From Floccularia luteovirens (Eukaryota > Basidiomycota > Agaricomycetes > Agaricales > Squamanitaceae), in assembly GCA_009739215.1 (NCBI GenBank), contig VSJF01000013.1, forward strand, positions 1-64,000: a stretch of 64,000 nt of DNA, written 5' to 3'. Made by a program: the position numbers and the translations under genes. A model generated the notes under the pieces. The model worked only from the letters and a program-made list of their open reading frames with translations, did no database searches and had not been told where the DNA came from. This document shows positions 53,447 through 64,000 of this stretch, piece by piece; position 1 is the stretch's first letter, and each line of letters opens with the position of its first letter.

Positions 53447-55578
53447 TTACGTAGACGTCAACGATTCGCCTGCCATTATTTGAGTGAACATCTGAGCAGC
53501 TGCCTGGCCGACTGCCAGTTTTCCGAACTATCATTTTTTCATGAGTGTGACTACTGGTCTGTAGGCTATGGAAACTCACTTTATATGCAGGGACTTCATG
53601 ACCAGCTCCAAAGATACGAACATACGAGAACGTGCCCGCATTCTTGAACTGCCCTGCAGTTTGACCAGCAACGGTGTATGTTTGGAACTGCTGTTGGTGG
53701 AATGTGGCAGAGAATTGTGTGTTTAATTTGTCGACCTGAAGAACAAATCAACCTTTGCTTGTGTCATTGTTGTGAAAACAATTACCATGGCTTCGACTCC
53801 GTTGAAGTTAAGGATATAGTCCTGTTTCAAGTTAATTGAGAAGAGCTAGGAGAACAAGGTGACACTTACTGCGTCTCCGTCGAACACAATGGTCCGTACC
53901 TGCGCAGTCAAATGAGACTTTACCGTGAAGAGACGATATATATTCAACTGAAACGTACACCAGCGTTAATGACAGTCTCCAAATCAGGCCTTGAATTTCT
54001 CATCCAGTCCCCTGCATACACGTCATCGTAAGGAAGCTGGAAACATCGATCAACTAACCTGTAGCGGCAAAGTTACTGTATACATTATTATTTGATTCTT
54101 GCCACGTTACTTCCGCCCCGATTTTTGAAGCTATGGAGCGTATATAAGTCGTGAAAGAAGGAGGGTATGGGTCCGGGTTCGCGGTAGGGACATAATAAAC
54201 CTGAGTTTTGATTAGTGAAGTAGAAAGGAGTGGAACTTGGCTACATACATCGAAATTACCCGCGAGAGGTGATAGAATGTTGTTGTTGCAGAAGCTCTGT
54301 GCTTTGGAGCAGACAGTGTTGGAACCACCATTGTTGCAACTGGTGATCTATCAAACTGTGAGATTCTAATATATACGCAGCATTCTAGAACACACCTGAT
54401 CACGACAACCACCAGATGAAGACCAAGAAGAGTTTGCCCTTGATATTACGGAAGCCGAGACGAGAGGGTGGTACGGGTTGTTTCCAGCGTATGTTATATA
54501 TCCCGGATATTGTGTCAAAGGGTCCTGAAGAGAAACGCATTAAGTTCATACGTAAGAAAAGATAAATAACAGCCTACAGTAAGGCCATCTCCAACTCCAA
54601 GGACTTGCAGGTTGAGGTGTATCCCTGAGATAGTGCCAGCAGCAATTGCAGCGTTTTGTGCAAGGAAGTGACTAAAAAATTATCAGTCTTAAACACAATA
54701 ATAGACCGTTTGTATGAACATACGCAGCAAATGCTGGTCCGTAATGACCCCCATAGCTATAATCAATGAGTTATTTAGAAAAAAAAACCAAGAAACATAA
54801 CAATATGCGCACGATTCGGTCCAAATAGCAAGCTTGCGGGTCGCAAGGTTAGAGAACCTGGAGTCTGAGAAGAAGATTTGTAAGAAAGACCAGACATCTG
54901 CTGCCGCCTGTTGGGAGGTTCCAACTTTCAGGTCGCCATGGGAGAAACCAACACCAATAGGTTGGTCGATGTAAAGTACGTTTGCTTCGTTATTCCATGA
55001 AAATGGGTTAAGATCGACGGTAGAGCTGTCGTTTCTGATACGACATGGGCCATGTTCTTGGAATAAACCAATCATACTAGAACTTCCGGGCTATTCATAT
55101 CTAATGTTAGTTTGATATAAATAAGGTAGCCAACGAAGGACATACGCCTCCATTGAACCATAACGCGAGAGGAGCAGTATCAGGATTCTTACGAGAAGCA
55201 AAGAACCAAAACCTGACGCGACTGAGAACCGCGTGACTGGAATACAGTTATCAACAGACGTACCACAAGCTTTCAGTTGCAGTGAGGTCCCCGTATCCCG
55301 AAGCTTGGGAAACACCTGGCGTTGTTTCTATTCATCATAGCATGAACGTTTGAACACAAGCATACATCTTTTACGAAAGAGTACTTACCACAGATTCCAG
55401 AGTTTTCGACTACGCGTAACTTTCCCGGTGTTGTAGCGGCGTTGAGGAGAACGTTTGGTGTGGTGAAGGTACTTTCTGTCGGTACACCACCCAATACACC
55501 GTCTATGACAGGAATTTGGCCAGCTAATACCCCGATAAGAGGTACAGCTGCCGCTAATGTTACTAGAGAGCGAAGCAT
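53447..55578 (-). CDS. Secreted serine carboxypeptidase, peptidase family S10
   Basis: It removes C-terminal residues from peptides, extracellularly or in the vacuole. Seen: signal peptide MLRSLVTLAAAVPLIGVLAG, SLWFWFFASRKNPDTAPLAL, the oxyanion segment [33 protein letters not shown], the nucleophile Ser in IWTESYGGHYGPAFA (an intron splits the Ser codon), LGVGDGLTDP, the Asp in VFDGDADYILNF, and the His in GAGHEVPAYK. The last exon gives GKLAVGQAAAQMFTQIMAGE followed by SLTST-stop. All three catalytic residues are present. About ten short introns. Its 3' part has a truncated relic at 48,490-48,706, showing that the locus was once duplicated nearby. Confidence 0.93.
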
Positions 55579-56467
55579 GAATAGATAAATGCGTGTGGTA
55601 CAATGTTTCTCTCAAGGGCAGACACTTTATAGCATTTAGTTTAGGACTGCATCACCTGTACATTTTCGAGGAGCTCTCGTGGACATCATCTTATGATACA
55701 GAAAGTTTGATTCTATCTTTCAATGCTTGTGGCAAGAAGTTAAAGAAGAATATGCGCCATGTGGATATCAAGATGCATCCTCATCATCAGAAAGATATCC
55801 ATGTTGAAAGATATTGCTGTGGTAGTCGGGCCCTAGCCGATTAGTCTGGGGATGCCCATAATTGCATGCCTTTTAGTATATGATATGTGATTCATCCCCA
55901 GAAACTTGAAAAGATGCAACGGACGAAAGATATGAATAACGCTCTAAATGGAGTGACGTTGATAGCAGTGGGTCATAAGGTCATATTTTAAGAACTATGG
56001 TCCATACAATGCTCAATGTGCTGTGACGATCTATCTATATATATATTAGGAGTTAAGCTGTGCACTGAAATGATTGAGCCGGGCCGACTTACGAGTTCTT
56101 GGAACTTCTTTGTGCGAAGTTCGTAAGCGTAAGATATCACCATATTCTAATGCCTAATCATATGAAACATCCAACTCCGCTTAATAGATGAGTACGTGGC
56201 ACCTAGTCATCATCTGGTCAATAACGCGAACCCTCTTTATAACCTTTCATCGGAACTTGTCATGATGGAGTTGGCTTGACGAAGTGTTTTCACATAACTT
56301 CCTGTGCTTGTATCGGGAATATCTGTGCGCGCGAATTTGGGTCGAGATCGGATTTCAGAGCATGGTGTAGTATATATTTGTCCTTAGTTACTTAAGGTCA
56401 TTTGATCCAAGCAATGATAAACAATATAATAATACAATTTGGCAAAGTGTTTAGCGTGCCGAATCTG
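55579..56467. other. Divergent promoter region, carboxypeptidase and CCDC137-like
   Basis: About 890 bases between two divergently transcribed genes. Contains TATATATATAT near 56,034. No gene recognised; a frame at 55,593-55,844 is unsupported. Confidence 0.4.
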
Positions 56468-57307
56468 ATGCCTCATAAACGTGCAAAGAAATCTGTGCGT
56501 GAACAATTAAGCAAACAAAGGTATGTAGCGATGTAAATGTCCTTTGAAATAGCTAAACTAGTCGTTCAGGGGATTGGATCTTGCTCCTGGAAAAGATGAA
56601 CTCAGAAACGAGCCAATACCAAAATCAGCTTCGCGCGTCCTTAACGCTGCTAGGATCAGAGAGAACTGGAATATGAGGAAGCGGAAACTTCAAAACGATG
56701 GCGAAGACCAACCACAGAACAAGCGTAGAAAATCAGCAACCAGTGATGCCAAGTTGGTCGCTAAGCTAAAAATCAAACCTGGAGAATCCATCCAACATTT
56801 TAATCGGTGTGTCAAGTAGCCAATAAGTATGTATTGATATTGATGATCAAACAATAATCAAGGAGAGTCGAGGATGACATGAGGCCCCTTGTTAGGACTG
56901 CCATGCAAACGACGTACGCCATTACTCGCGAGGCTCGTAAAAAAGAGTCGAACGTCAGGAAAAGTAAACTAGCCCAAATCAAAAGTAAACCCACCGAACC
57001 AGACGAGGGAACTAACGAGAAACACCCAATACCACAAACAGATAAACACGCTAATCGCCCCAAAGAATTTCAAGAGGCAAACACCTCTGCTCCACGCCGT
57101 TTAAATGACATTGCACAGGCGCCACCAGAACTAAAAAAGCTTCCGACTACCACAACTAGATCCAGCAAGCGCGATGGAGTGCTATCTATGGCGCAAAAAT
57201 CTATGATGGAGCAAGAAAGAGAGAAGGCGATCGTACGATATAGGGAATTGAAAGCAAACCGCAGAAGTGCACAGGCTAGTGAGATCGAAGTAGGAGAATC
57301 TGAGTGA
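56468..57307 (+). CDS. CCDC137-like nucleolar coiled-coil protein
   Basis: Seen: MPHKRAKKSVREQLSKQRG over an intron (AG|GTATGTAGC...TTCAG|G), a long basic stretch (PKSASRVLNAARIRENWNMR, QNKRRKSATS), a short conserved LKIKPGESIQHFNRRVEDDM segment split by the second intron, then coiled-coil-like Lys/Arg/Glu-rich helices (AITREARKKES, MMEQEREKAIVRYRELKANR) ending VGESE-stop. The GESIQHFNRRVE motif followed by charged helices is what I recall of CCDC137-family proteins, which are nuclear or nucleolar. The role in fungi is not established here. Confidence 0.65.
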
Positions 57308-57480
57308 ATGGGGAATATGAAATTTCCTTTCTGGTTGTACTATCTGATATGGAACTCAATTTGTCGTCGACTCTCTTTCATTAATGAGTAATAATGTGCG
57401 TCCTTCGATTAAGTGGAACTGACATGGAATACTGCATGCATCACATACGCTATAGAGGTGCGGTATGTAGTTTAACGCCA

Positions 57481-58463
57481 CTAAGTAGCATACATGACAT
57501 AATCCCGTTCATATGACTCAATATACTGTTCCAAACCTATAATGGTTTCGAATTCGATGCACACCTCATGCTGGCTGGCTGTGCAAACTGCAACCGAAAC
57601 GAAGATGTGTGGTGATATCTTATTTAGGTCTTTGCAGACGTTGTAACAAGAATCACAAAACATCCTCGGGTACATATTACCCGCCCTGCGGAATCATCAC
57701 TTTCATTTTATCTCAACCTTTGGCAAGAATACTTGTTTTTAGGGTACTTTTTTAAACTTATCATCCGCTGCTTTACTTTAAACACCCATTTGCAACGTGC
57801 ACATACCATTCCTTAAGCTCGAACTTGCGTTCTGGGGCAGATGTTGTATTTCCGAGGAGCTTGTCATCAGGTAGGTGGGGTCGAGTGAACATTCACCACA
57901 ATTTGATCGGATCGAAACCCACACAGTAAATACAAAAATACATACGTACGTTGACAGATGGTAATATATAGGCCATGGTCGGTTCCTGTGTATCAGCATC
58001 AACTGCCTTCCATTCATAACAGTCAAAGTAAAATGTTAACATCAGATCATTGATTCCTGCCAATTCCTGACTCCTACACGAGGCTAGCACTAACTTACTG
58101 GGAGAAATGGCTAATCTGTTTTAATCGTTGTTTCAGCTGCAACTTATGAAGCATGGGACATGAGAGACTAGGAGAATTTAGATAGCACTACTTACATGAT
58201 CCAAAGATCTCTTCAGGTCTACCCAAATGTGCACCTATCGCTCTCTTGAATGCACATTCAAGCCAAGAATTTATTCGCGGTAACAGTCGTGGGTAATTTA
58301 AGGTGTTTGCTGACGTAATTGTGATTTTTCGGTACCAATTTTTTGCACTGCGACCAACATTGCAATCACTGCAGCTGTCAACTCTGTATACTCGAGTCAC
58401 ATCAGAAATCCAGCGAAGCCTATCCCGAGTCATGTAAAGCCATCCTTCAAGATTCGAAGCCAC
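57481..58463 (-). CDS. Unidentified multi-exon protein, 5' end uncertain
   Basis: I do not recognise it. Exons give WLYMTRDRLRWISDVTRVYR, IFGS|LLASCRSQELAGINDL, MLTFYFDCYEWKAVDADTQE, ILPSVN|LLGNTTSAPERKFELKEW and, after a 130-nt intron, AGNMYPRMFCDSCYNVCKDL (a Cys-rich CDSC motif), NKISPHIFVSVAVCTASQHE and ERDYVMYAT-stop. All joins stay in frame, so it is likely a real gene. The first exon has no ATG at its apparent upstream limit (an internal Met lies in YMTRD), so a further 5' exon is possible. No signal peptide or known domain. Confidence 0.45.
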
Positions 58464-59131
58464 TTCTTTTCCAATTGCATGGTGCGTAACGCGTAATTTG
58501 TTAATCCCGCATTAATATTCCGGGACTCGGACGACCCCGAGCCAATACTTGTCTTTATACAGGATTGCTAATGCCAAGTTCGTGGTTTACAGTGAAAAAA
58601 GAAATCGTGTTATTCCGTACCTGCTTTATGCCCCTACTTCCAAATATACGTTTTCGAGATATACCGTATGTGGTTACTGCTGTGAACCAAGTGGAAAGAG
58701 ACATGCTTTCAGTGGTCATGGTCTCCCCCCTGCGAGAAGTCCGTGTTCAATGGTCGATGACACAACTTCCCGCCGTCCTCGGCGCCTGATCAATGGTCGG
58801 AATAGGGATACCTCGATGGATCTCTTCCCATAATAGTAATAGCACCATCGCGGTCCAACAGCTCCTCAACACTATGAGAATAATCTCTCACAATTTATCG
58901 CCCGTGGAATTATGTCACAACCTGTGTGCAGCCCTATTGTCTGCTTATCCATTTATGCCATTCAAGTCGGCCAACACCGTCTGTCGTGCATCATTATTCT
59001 CAGCTCCCGATTTAGGGCCAGGAGCTGTCATCGAGGGATCTTCTGTTCCGTCCAGGCATTTATAGTACATGCTTTCAATAATATTTCTTTCTCTCCACGA
59101 TATCATTTCTCTCAAACTGGAAAACCTATCC
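58464..59131. other. Divergent spacer upstream of the MCH-type carrier
   Basis: Several + strand frames here begin only at non-ATG codons and have no similarity. It should hold the carrier's promoter. Confidence 0.35.
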
Positions 59132-60901
59132 ATGTCTCACATTGAAAAATGCGATCTCGCTACTTCCAGTGAAGGCTCCTCACTTGATATCAATAACCGA
59201 TCTCTAGACAAACCGTCCAAGACCAGTATAATTTGTGACGACATCGCATTGGTCGAGTCTCCTTCACTGAACGTAGAGAAGGGAATTGTGCCTTCGCATT
59301 CATACCCAGACGGTGGATTAACAGCATATATGACGGTCATTGGCACGTTTGTGGCATTGTTCTGTACTTTCGGTCAGATGAACGCGTTCGGTACCTTTCA
59401 AACGTGGTATGCTGCGCACCAACTTCAACAGCTCCCACCTTCCACGATATCATGGATTGGGTCTTTGCAGTTGTGGATTTTCTTCTTCTCTGTATGTTCA
59501 TGTCCAGCGAGCTTGCGTCTCAAACTCACAGCATATATGACAGGGCGCACCAATTGGACGAATTTTTGATGCCCATGGTCCAAGTTGGTTGATGATCACT
59601 GGTACTTTATTGCTAGTTACTAGCATGCTCACGCATAGCTTCTCGACACAATATTATCAATTCATTTTATCGCAAGGCGTAATGTTTGGGATTGCGGTGG
59701 CACTGCTGTGAGTGTTCTATATTCTCATGACATTCCAGCTCCTTAACAATTCTTGCTCTTAGGTTCTACCCGTCCCTAGCCAGCATAACTACACATTTTT
59801 CGCGTTATAGAGCGACCGCGCTTGGGGTAGCTGCGGCTGGATCGAGTGTAGGTAAGTACCGTAATTATTTCTGAAGCCCTTACGTAAATAGACTTATAAT
59901 CTGTCTTCCATTCGTGATGACCAGGTGGAGTTGTGTACCCTATTTTGCTCCAGCGTCTTTTCGAGCAAGTAGGCTTCGGCTGGGGAGTCCGAATATCTGG
60001 AATCATTAGTGTTGCTGGATGCGTGGTGGCTACAATATGCGTCCGTAGTCTATCCTCAAAGACACATCGAGTTGGCTCGTGTTTCAATATCAAGCCATCT
60101 GTGGATACACGTTTCGCTCTTTTAGCAGTTGGAAGCTGTTTGGTAGCCATAGGTAATTTCCACTATAAACGTTGATTACATTACCCTAAAGGCTTCATAC
60201 GTAGGATTATTCATTCCATTCTTCTATATCGTTGATTATGCCAATCACTTGCACCTACCCGCCAACACATCTCTATACGTTCTAGTTGTTATGAACGCTG
60301 GCGGAATCCTCGGGCGTATAGCGCCAGCCTCTCTCTCCGACAGCATCGGTCGCTTTAACCTCCTGGTACCTTCAGCTTTCCTGTCGGGGTTATCTTGTAT
60401 TGTCATCTGGCTATTTGCCAAGTCTCTGGCTGTTATCATGGTATTTTGTGCCTTCTATGGATTTTTTTCTGGCGCCTTCATATCCCTGATTAATCCGTGT
60501 GTTGCGCAAATTTCTGACATACGAGAAATCGGCGCACGCATCGGAATGTTATACACCATTATTTCCTTCCCGTGAGTGATCTATTTTTACACATTTCTTA
60601 GCTGGCGATTCGGGCGTCAATGAACACCGTTTGTTGACCCTGAATGGCTTCGGCGGGCCCGATTGATGTCTCGCATCATTCTCATAATCACCGTATACTC
60701 TGCACATTGAGCAGTCTGGCTAATATTATTATCATCTATAGGTCCCTCCTCGGTGGCCCAGCTGCTGGCGCCCTTCTCGCGCGATATCATGGCTCCTTTG
60801 CTTCAATGATTATATTTTCCGGTGCAACTGTTATGGCTGGTTCACTTTTCATACTTGCCTGCAAACTCATGTTAGATCCACGGATCTTGGCTCGAGTGTA
60901 G
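59132..60901 (+). CDS. MFS transporter, monocarboxylate/MCH (riboflavin-type) family
   Basis: This is a plasma-membrane MFS carrier of the MCH/MCT group; relatives in yeast include Mch5. Seen: a soluble N-terminus MSHIEKCDLATSSEGSSLD, the family motif YPDGGLTAYMTVIGTFVALF in TM1, FGTFQTWYAAHQLQQLPPST, then after introns GAPIGRIFDAHGPSWLMITG, SQGVMFGIAVALLFYPSLAS, ITTHFSRYRATALGVAAAGS, GGVVYPILLQRLFEQVGFGW, IPFFYIVDYANHLHLPANTS, NAGGILGRIAPASLSDSIGR, GARIGMLYTIISFP and SLLGGPAAGALLARYHGSFA, ending DPRILARV-stop. The D-x-G in TM1 and the R-Y-R-A-x-A region are hallmarks of the group. About six short introns. Substrate is not determinable. Confidence 0.87.
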
Positions 60902-61625
60902 TTTAAATTCCTTTTCAAAAACTCCAGGACTGAAAGCTATACCCCCATTTATACGATCGTTATGTTAACTATTTGTAATATTATTACACATGTATGCGCT
61001 CAAAATGTAGAGTACCCATTATATATTATGCATTTCACCGTTGGTCATCCTTGACATATAGTATCAACTAATTTGTTTCAGCACCACTTCAAATGGGGGT
61101 GTGTCCTTGGGACCTATTAGGGGTTAGTTAGACGGAAATAATGTGACGAGAAAGATATGGACATGAGATAGCAGATTAGTATGTGGGTTGTTATCCGAGT
61201 GAAATCGTAGAATGTACCACTCATACAACACCGGCTGAGTACCGTAGAGACCTCAAGCTATGGAGATATCAGTCAACAAAGCAACTCTCTTGTCATGGTT
61301 ACATTCCTGCTCTTTGGCTGAGACCGCATCGTCCGTCCGTGTATGGCGGGGAGGAAAACTTACTTACGGCATTGCCGAAGTTCTTTCATTATCGCCTACA
61401 ACACGGGCGTATCTTTGGGGGCAATGCAACAGCAACAAGGGAAAGATATGACCATATCAGATAGGATTACTACAAAAGAAAAGTATATCGGGGTTTGCAA
61501 GGGGGAGGGAAGAGAGTTCTCTGGAGAATACTAAAACTGGATGTAATGGGGGTTGTATAGTGGTAGCGTACGGTATCATCCAAAAGGGTACGTATGAACA
61601 GGGAGGGAAAACTAATTTTATGCCT
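60902..61625. other. Convergent 3' spacer between MFS carrier and EB1
   Basis: About 720 bases. Plus-strand frames near 61,183-61,534 are unsupported. Nothing else was recognised. Confidence 0.4.
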
Positions 61626-62690
61626 CTAGAAAGTTTCTTCTTCGTCCACTGGAGCGCCACCCTCGGGAACTTCAAATCCGTCCTTCACCATTCATAATAA
61701 GCATGAGTTTTAAACTGTGGTAATACCAAGAAAACGTGCTCACCTCTGTGGTGTACAGGATCTTTTGGATCTGTCGTAGTGTCTCATCGTCCTTGCTTTC
61801 TCCTTCGAGAACTTCCAATTGTTGTTGAACAAGAATTTCTATGTTACGAAGCTGCAATTTTACAAGAACAGATTAACAAAATCAGGGAAAACTCGAGTCG
61901 AGTTCAACATACCTTTTCAAAGTAGAAATCTCGTTCTCTCTCCAACCCTTCCATATGAGTTGATAGCTCCTGCACTTGAGCTTGCAATTGTAATACCACT
62001 TCATTAGATTGTGCTGAGCCGGATCGATGACCTCCAATCGGTGTCTTCCCCCCTGATCTGTTCCCTCCTATCCCGAGATTTGGACCACTACCACTCCGAG
62101 CGGTGGCTAATGGTGCCATCGTTGCAGGAGGTTCCATTGGGGCACCTTTCCTTCGGGCCACGGCATCGTAACCCTGGCCGCCATAGTTGGAATCCCAAAA
62201 GCGTTTCATCCATTGCAGAAATTCGAGGTTATCCCTGATCGACGCGTTGATCTTATATAAGTCCAGGTATTTTAAGAGTAATTTTGGAATACGTACTGCA
62301 TCTTGCATTTTACAAGTTTCTCGACTGGTATGGGCTGTAAAAGATACATATCAGCGTCAGATCATGGTGTACTGGATATCGAATACCTTGTCTATCTTCT
62401 TGCTCTTGAAGATATTCTGCATAACCTTGTAGTTGGCGATAAACTCGTATTCATGTTTTGCATTCATCTTGACGCGATTCATTGGAACATCGCCTAAAGT
62501 AAAGAAGATTGTTAACAAAGACAAAATGAATGATTACGATGGGGTATGGCTATGATCAGGTATACGCACCATAGATTGAGTCGAGGATTTGACAATAAGC
62601 ACCCCCCGCACCACATTGTTCGACTTTGGTATAATTAATCTGGAGCAAGTCATTTAGCCAAGCAAGGAGATCTGTTCTTGAAGCATTCAT
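61626..62690 (-). CDS. BIM1: EB1/Bim1/Mal3 microtubule plus-end tracking protein
   Basis: EB1 proteins bind growing microtubule ends and recruit other plus-end factors. Seen: calponin-homology domain (MNASRTDLLAWLNDLLQINY, VEQCGAGGAYCQILDSIYG, VPMNRVKMNAKHEYEFIANY, VMQNIFKSKKIDK|PIPVEK, DNLEFLQWMKRFWDSNYGG, YDAVARRKG); a Ser/Gly/Pro-rich linker; then the EB-homology coiled coil (NEVVLQLQAQVQELSTHMEG, LERERDFYFEK|LRNIEILV, QQQLEVLEGESKDDETLRQI, QKILYTTE). It ends DEEETF-stop; an acidic tail ending in an aromatic residue resembles the EEY/F tail of animal EB1 that binds CAP-Gly domains. Four or five introns join in frame. It appears intact. Confidence 0.94.
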
Positions 62691-63079
62691 TGTTGGTAAT
62701 TTTGAGGGTTTAAGCTATGAAGAGGATATAAACTTATAAAAGAAAGGAAGAGACGGAGGCTGGCTGTGTTAAAAGTTATATGAATTTTGAAAGTAGCCGA
62801 TCGAGTAATCATCTAACCCTAATCTTGGGTTTCTTTATAGTATTTTCTGCTCAGCTTTTTCAGAATATTTCTCTTCAATTTATACCCTTGAACAGTCCTT
62901 CTCTACGCGCTCTGCAAGAATTCAAACGGTCAACCATTCTTGAATTTTGTAATGTTTCACATATTTATTGCAGTCTACAGCCATTCCATAGGTCTTCTCT
63001 GTTACCTCATCAAACCCTTAACACTCTTCAAAGCGTCGTTTTTATTATACTGACTTAAACACCCGTTCCCTCGACCTAA
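62691..63079. other. Divergent spacer between EB1 and the F-box-like gene
   Basis: About 390 bases holding both promoters. No other feature. Confidence 0.4.
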
Positions 63080-64000
63080 ATGCCTTTGGTGTTTTCCCCA
63101 GAAATTTACAGCAGGATTGTGCAATGCGCAAGCTCACGCCGTCGGGATATACTTGCACTATGTCTGACTTCCAAAGCCTTCCAACGTGAAGCAGAGCTTA
63201 GAATCTATACCAACATCATTTTGAATGACCCGCATCGTGCACATCTCGCGTGTCGCACACTTAGCTCTCATGAACGCCTCGCTCTACTTGTCAGGACTTT
63301 TTATTTCACCCAAGAGACGAGAAGAAGCCCACAGGGTCTACCTCCACCGTTCTGGGCAACTATGCAAGGAGCACTGAAAAGCATGAGGAATCTTGAAGTC
63401 CTTCTTTTGACAGATTCGACATTTTCTAACACGTGGATTCTTGATCCCGCATACCTCAATTTCCAGTTGTATGAAGCCAAATTGCGTTTCAGCTGGGACA
63501 ACCACCTCATCAAATTTCTCGAGAGCCAACGCAAATTACGCAGTCTCCAGATCTATGACCAGATGGACGAGATTGTGAGCTTGGAGATTCAGCCGCAGTC
63601 GTTGACCAATCTGCAGATATTAGATGGCACACTGCTGATCGGTGTCCAATTCGTATCATGTCCTCTCACTCATATGCAACTCATTGTCGACACGGAACCC
63701 GAGCAAACACAAGTCATATTACACAAGCTTGTGAATGTATACAAAACTCTCCGCGGACTCAGTTTACTGGATATCCCAGACGAATCATCTTTGGCTGCTT
63801 TGAATATTATTTCAGTTTCTTGCCCTTTATTACGTCATATTGGGTTATTTCCTCTTCCCATGTTGAACGTCAGTCATTTCATCACAATATTCACACTTTG
63901 ACATTATTGATTGGTTTTACTATAAACAGCGCCACAAGTTTCATCATTCCTTGATGAGGATGCATTACCTTCGTTCTATTGAGTTGGACATCGGCAGATG
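63080..64000 (+). CDS. F-box-like / leucine-rich repeat protein, 3' end beyond window
   Basis: Seen: N-terminal helical region MPLVFSPEIYSRIVQCASSR, RDILALCLTSKAFQREAEL and RIYTNIILNDPHRAHLACRT, a typical Agaricomycete F-box-like opening, followed by leucine-rich segments (MRNLEVLLLTDSTFSN, LESQRKLRSLQIYDQMDEIV, LTNLQILDGTLLIGVQFVSC, LVNVYKTLRGLSLLDIPDES, CPLLRHIGLFPLPMLN). After an intron (GTCAGTCATT...TAAACAG) it continues RHKFHHSLMRMHYLRSIELD to the end of the window. If the F-box is real, it would be an SCF substrate adaptor; this is inference. Confidence 0.7.

Noticed and set aside
58549..59065. Plus-strand frames upstream of the MCH-type carrier
   Set aside because: One begins only at a TTG codon, the others lack similarity, and none splices to the carrier.

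Overview
This window is nuclear DNA from a filamentous basidiomycete, most likely an Agaricomycete. Almost every gene is broken by several introns of about 45-60 nt (GT...AG, branch sites like CTAAC/CTGAC), genes are tightly packed on both strands, and the families present are typical mushroom-forming-fungus sets: a DUF6534-like membrane protein, degenerate kinase-like proteins, DHA1 and MCH-type MFS carriers, an S10 carboxypeptidase and a six-hairpin-like secreted protein. No bacterial operon logic, CRISPR array, rRNA or convincing tRNA was seen. Gene spans below run from start codon to stop codon and include introns; many splice sites were checked by hand from reading-frame continuity.

Layout. 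0.4-10.4 kb: cohesin subunit SMC3 (-), an unidentified fungal protein (-), a DUF202 membrane protein (+) and an AIF/AMID-like FAD oxidoreductase (-). 11.0-16.9 kb: a tandem duplication of a DHA1-type MFS transporter (both -), the second copy bounded by 40-bp inverted repeats. 17.5-26.4 kb: the nuclear exosome nuclease Rrp6 (-), a pseudokinase-like gene (+), unknown or decayed loci (-) and a Ubc1/UBE2K-type E2 (+). 28.2-42.4 kb: two dispersed paralogous MFS carriers (-) either side of a 1.3-kb inverted-repeat element, a secreted six-hairpin-like protein (+), a large myristoylated RING-H2 protein (+) and ETF-beta (-). 43.3-47.7 kb: a FIST-like protein (-), a small membrane protein (+) and a DUF6534-like gene (+). 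47.9-53.5 kb is a plastic region: a small unknown gene, a carboxypeptidase relic, a near-perfect hairpin, duplicated gene relics and a kinase-like relic, next to an intact kinase-like gene (-) and an intact S10 carboxypeptidase (-). 56.4-64 kb: CCDC137-like nucleolar protein (+), an unknown gene (-), an MCH/monocarboxylate-type MFS carrier (+), the microtubule plus-end protein EB1 (-) and an F-box-like/LRR gene running off the end (+).

Most of the window is ordinary euchromatin with housekeeping genes (SMC3, RRP6, UBC1, ETFB, EB1). The unusual points are two microexons (8 nt in ETFB, 7 nt in the DUF6534-like gene), a GC-AG intron, the IR-bounded transporter duplication, the inverted-repeat element with subterminal motifs, the recombined relic block at 48-53 kb and a pseudokinase that has lost its catalytic motifs. 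Three conserved genes (DUF202, ETFB, FIST-like) each show one-base frame problems, which may be consensus errors rather than biology.
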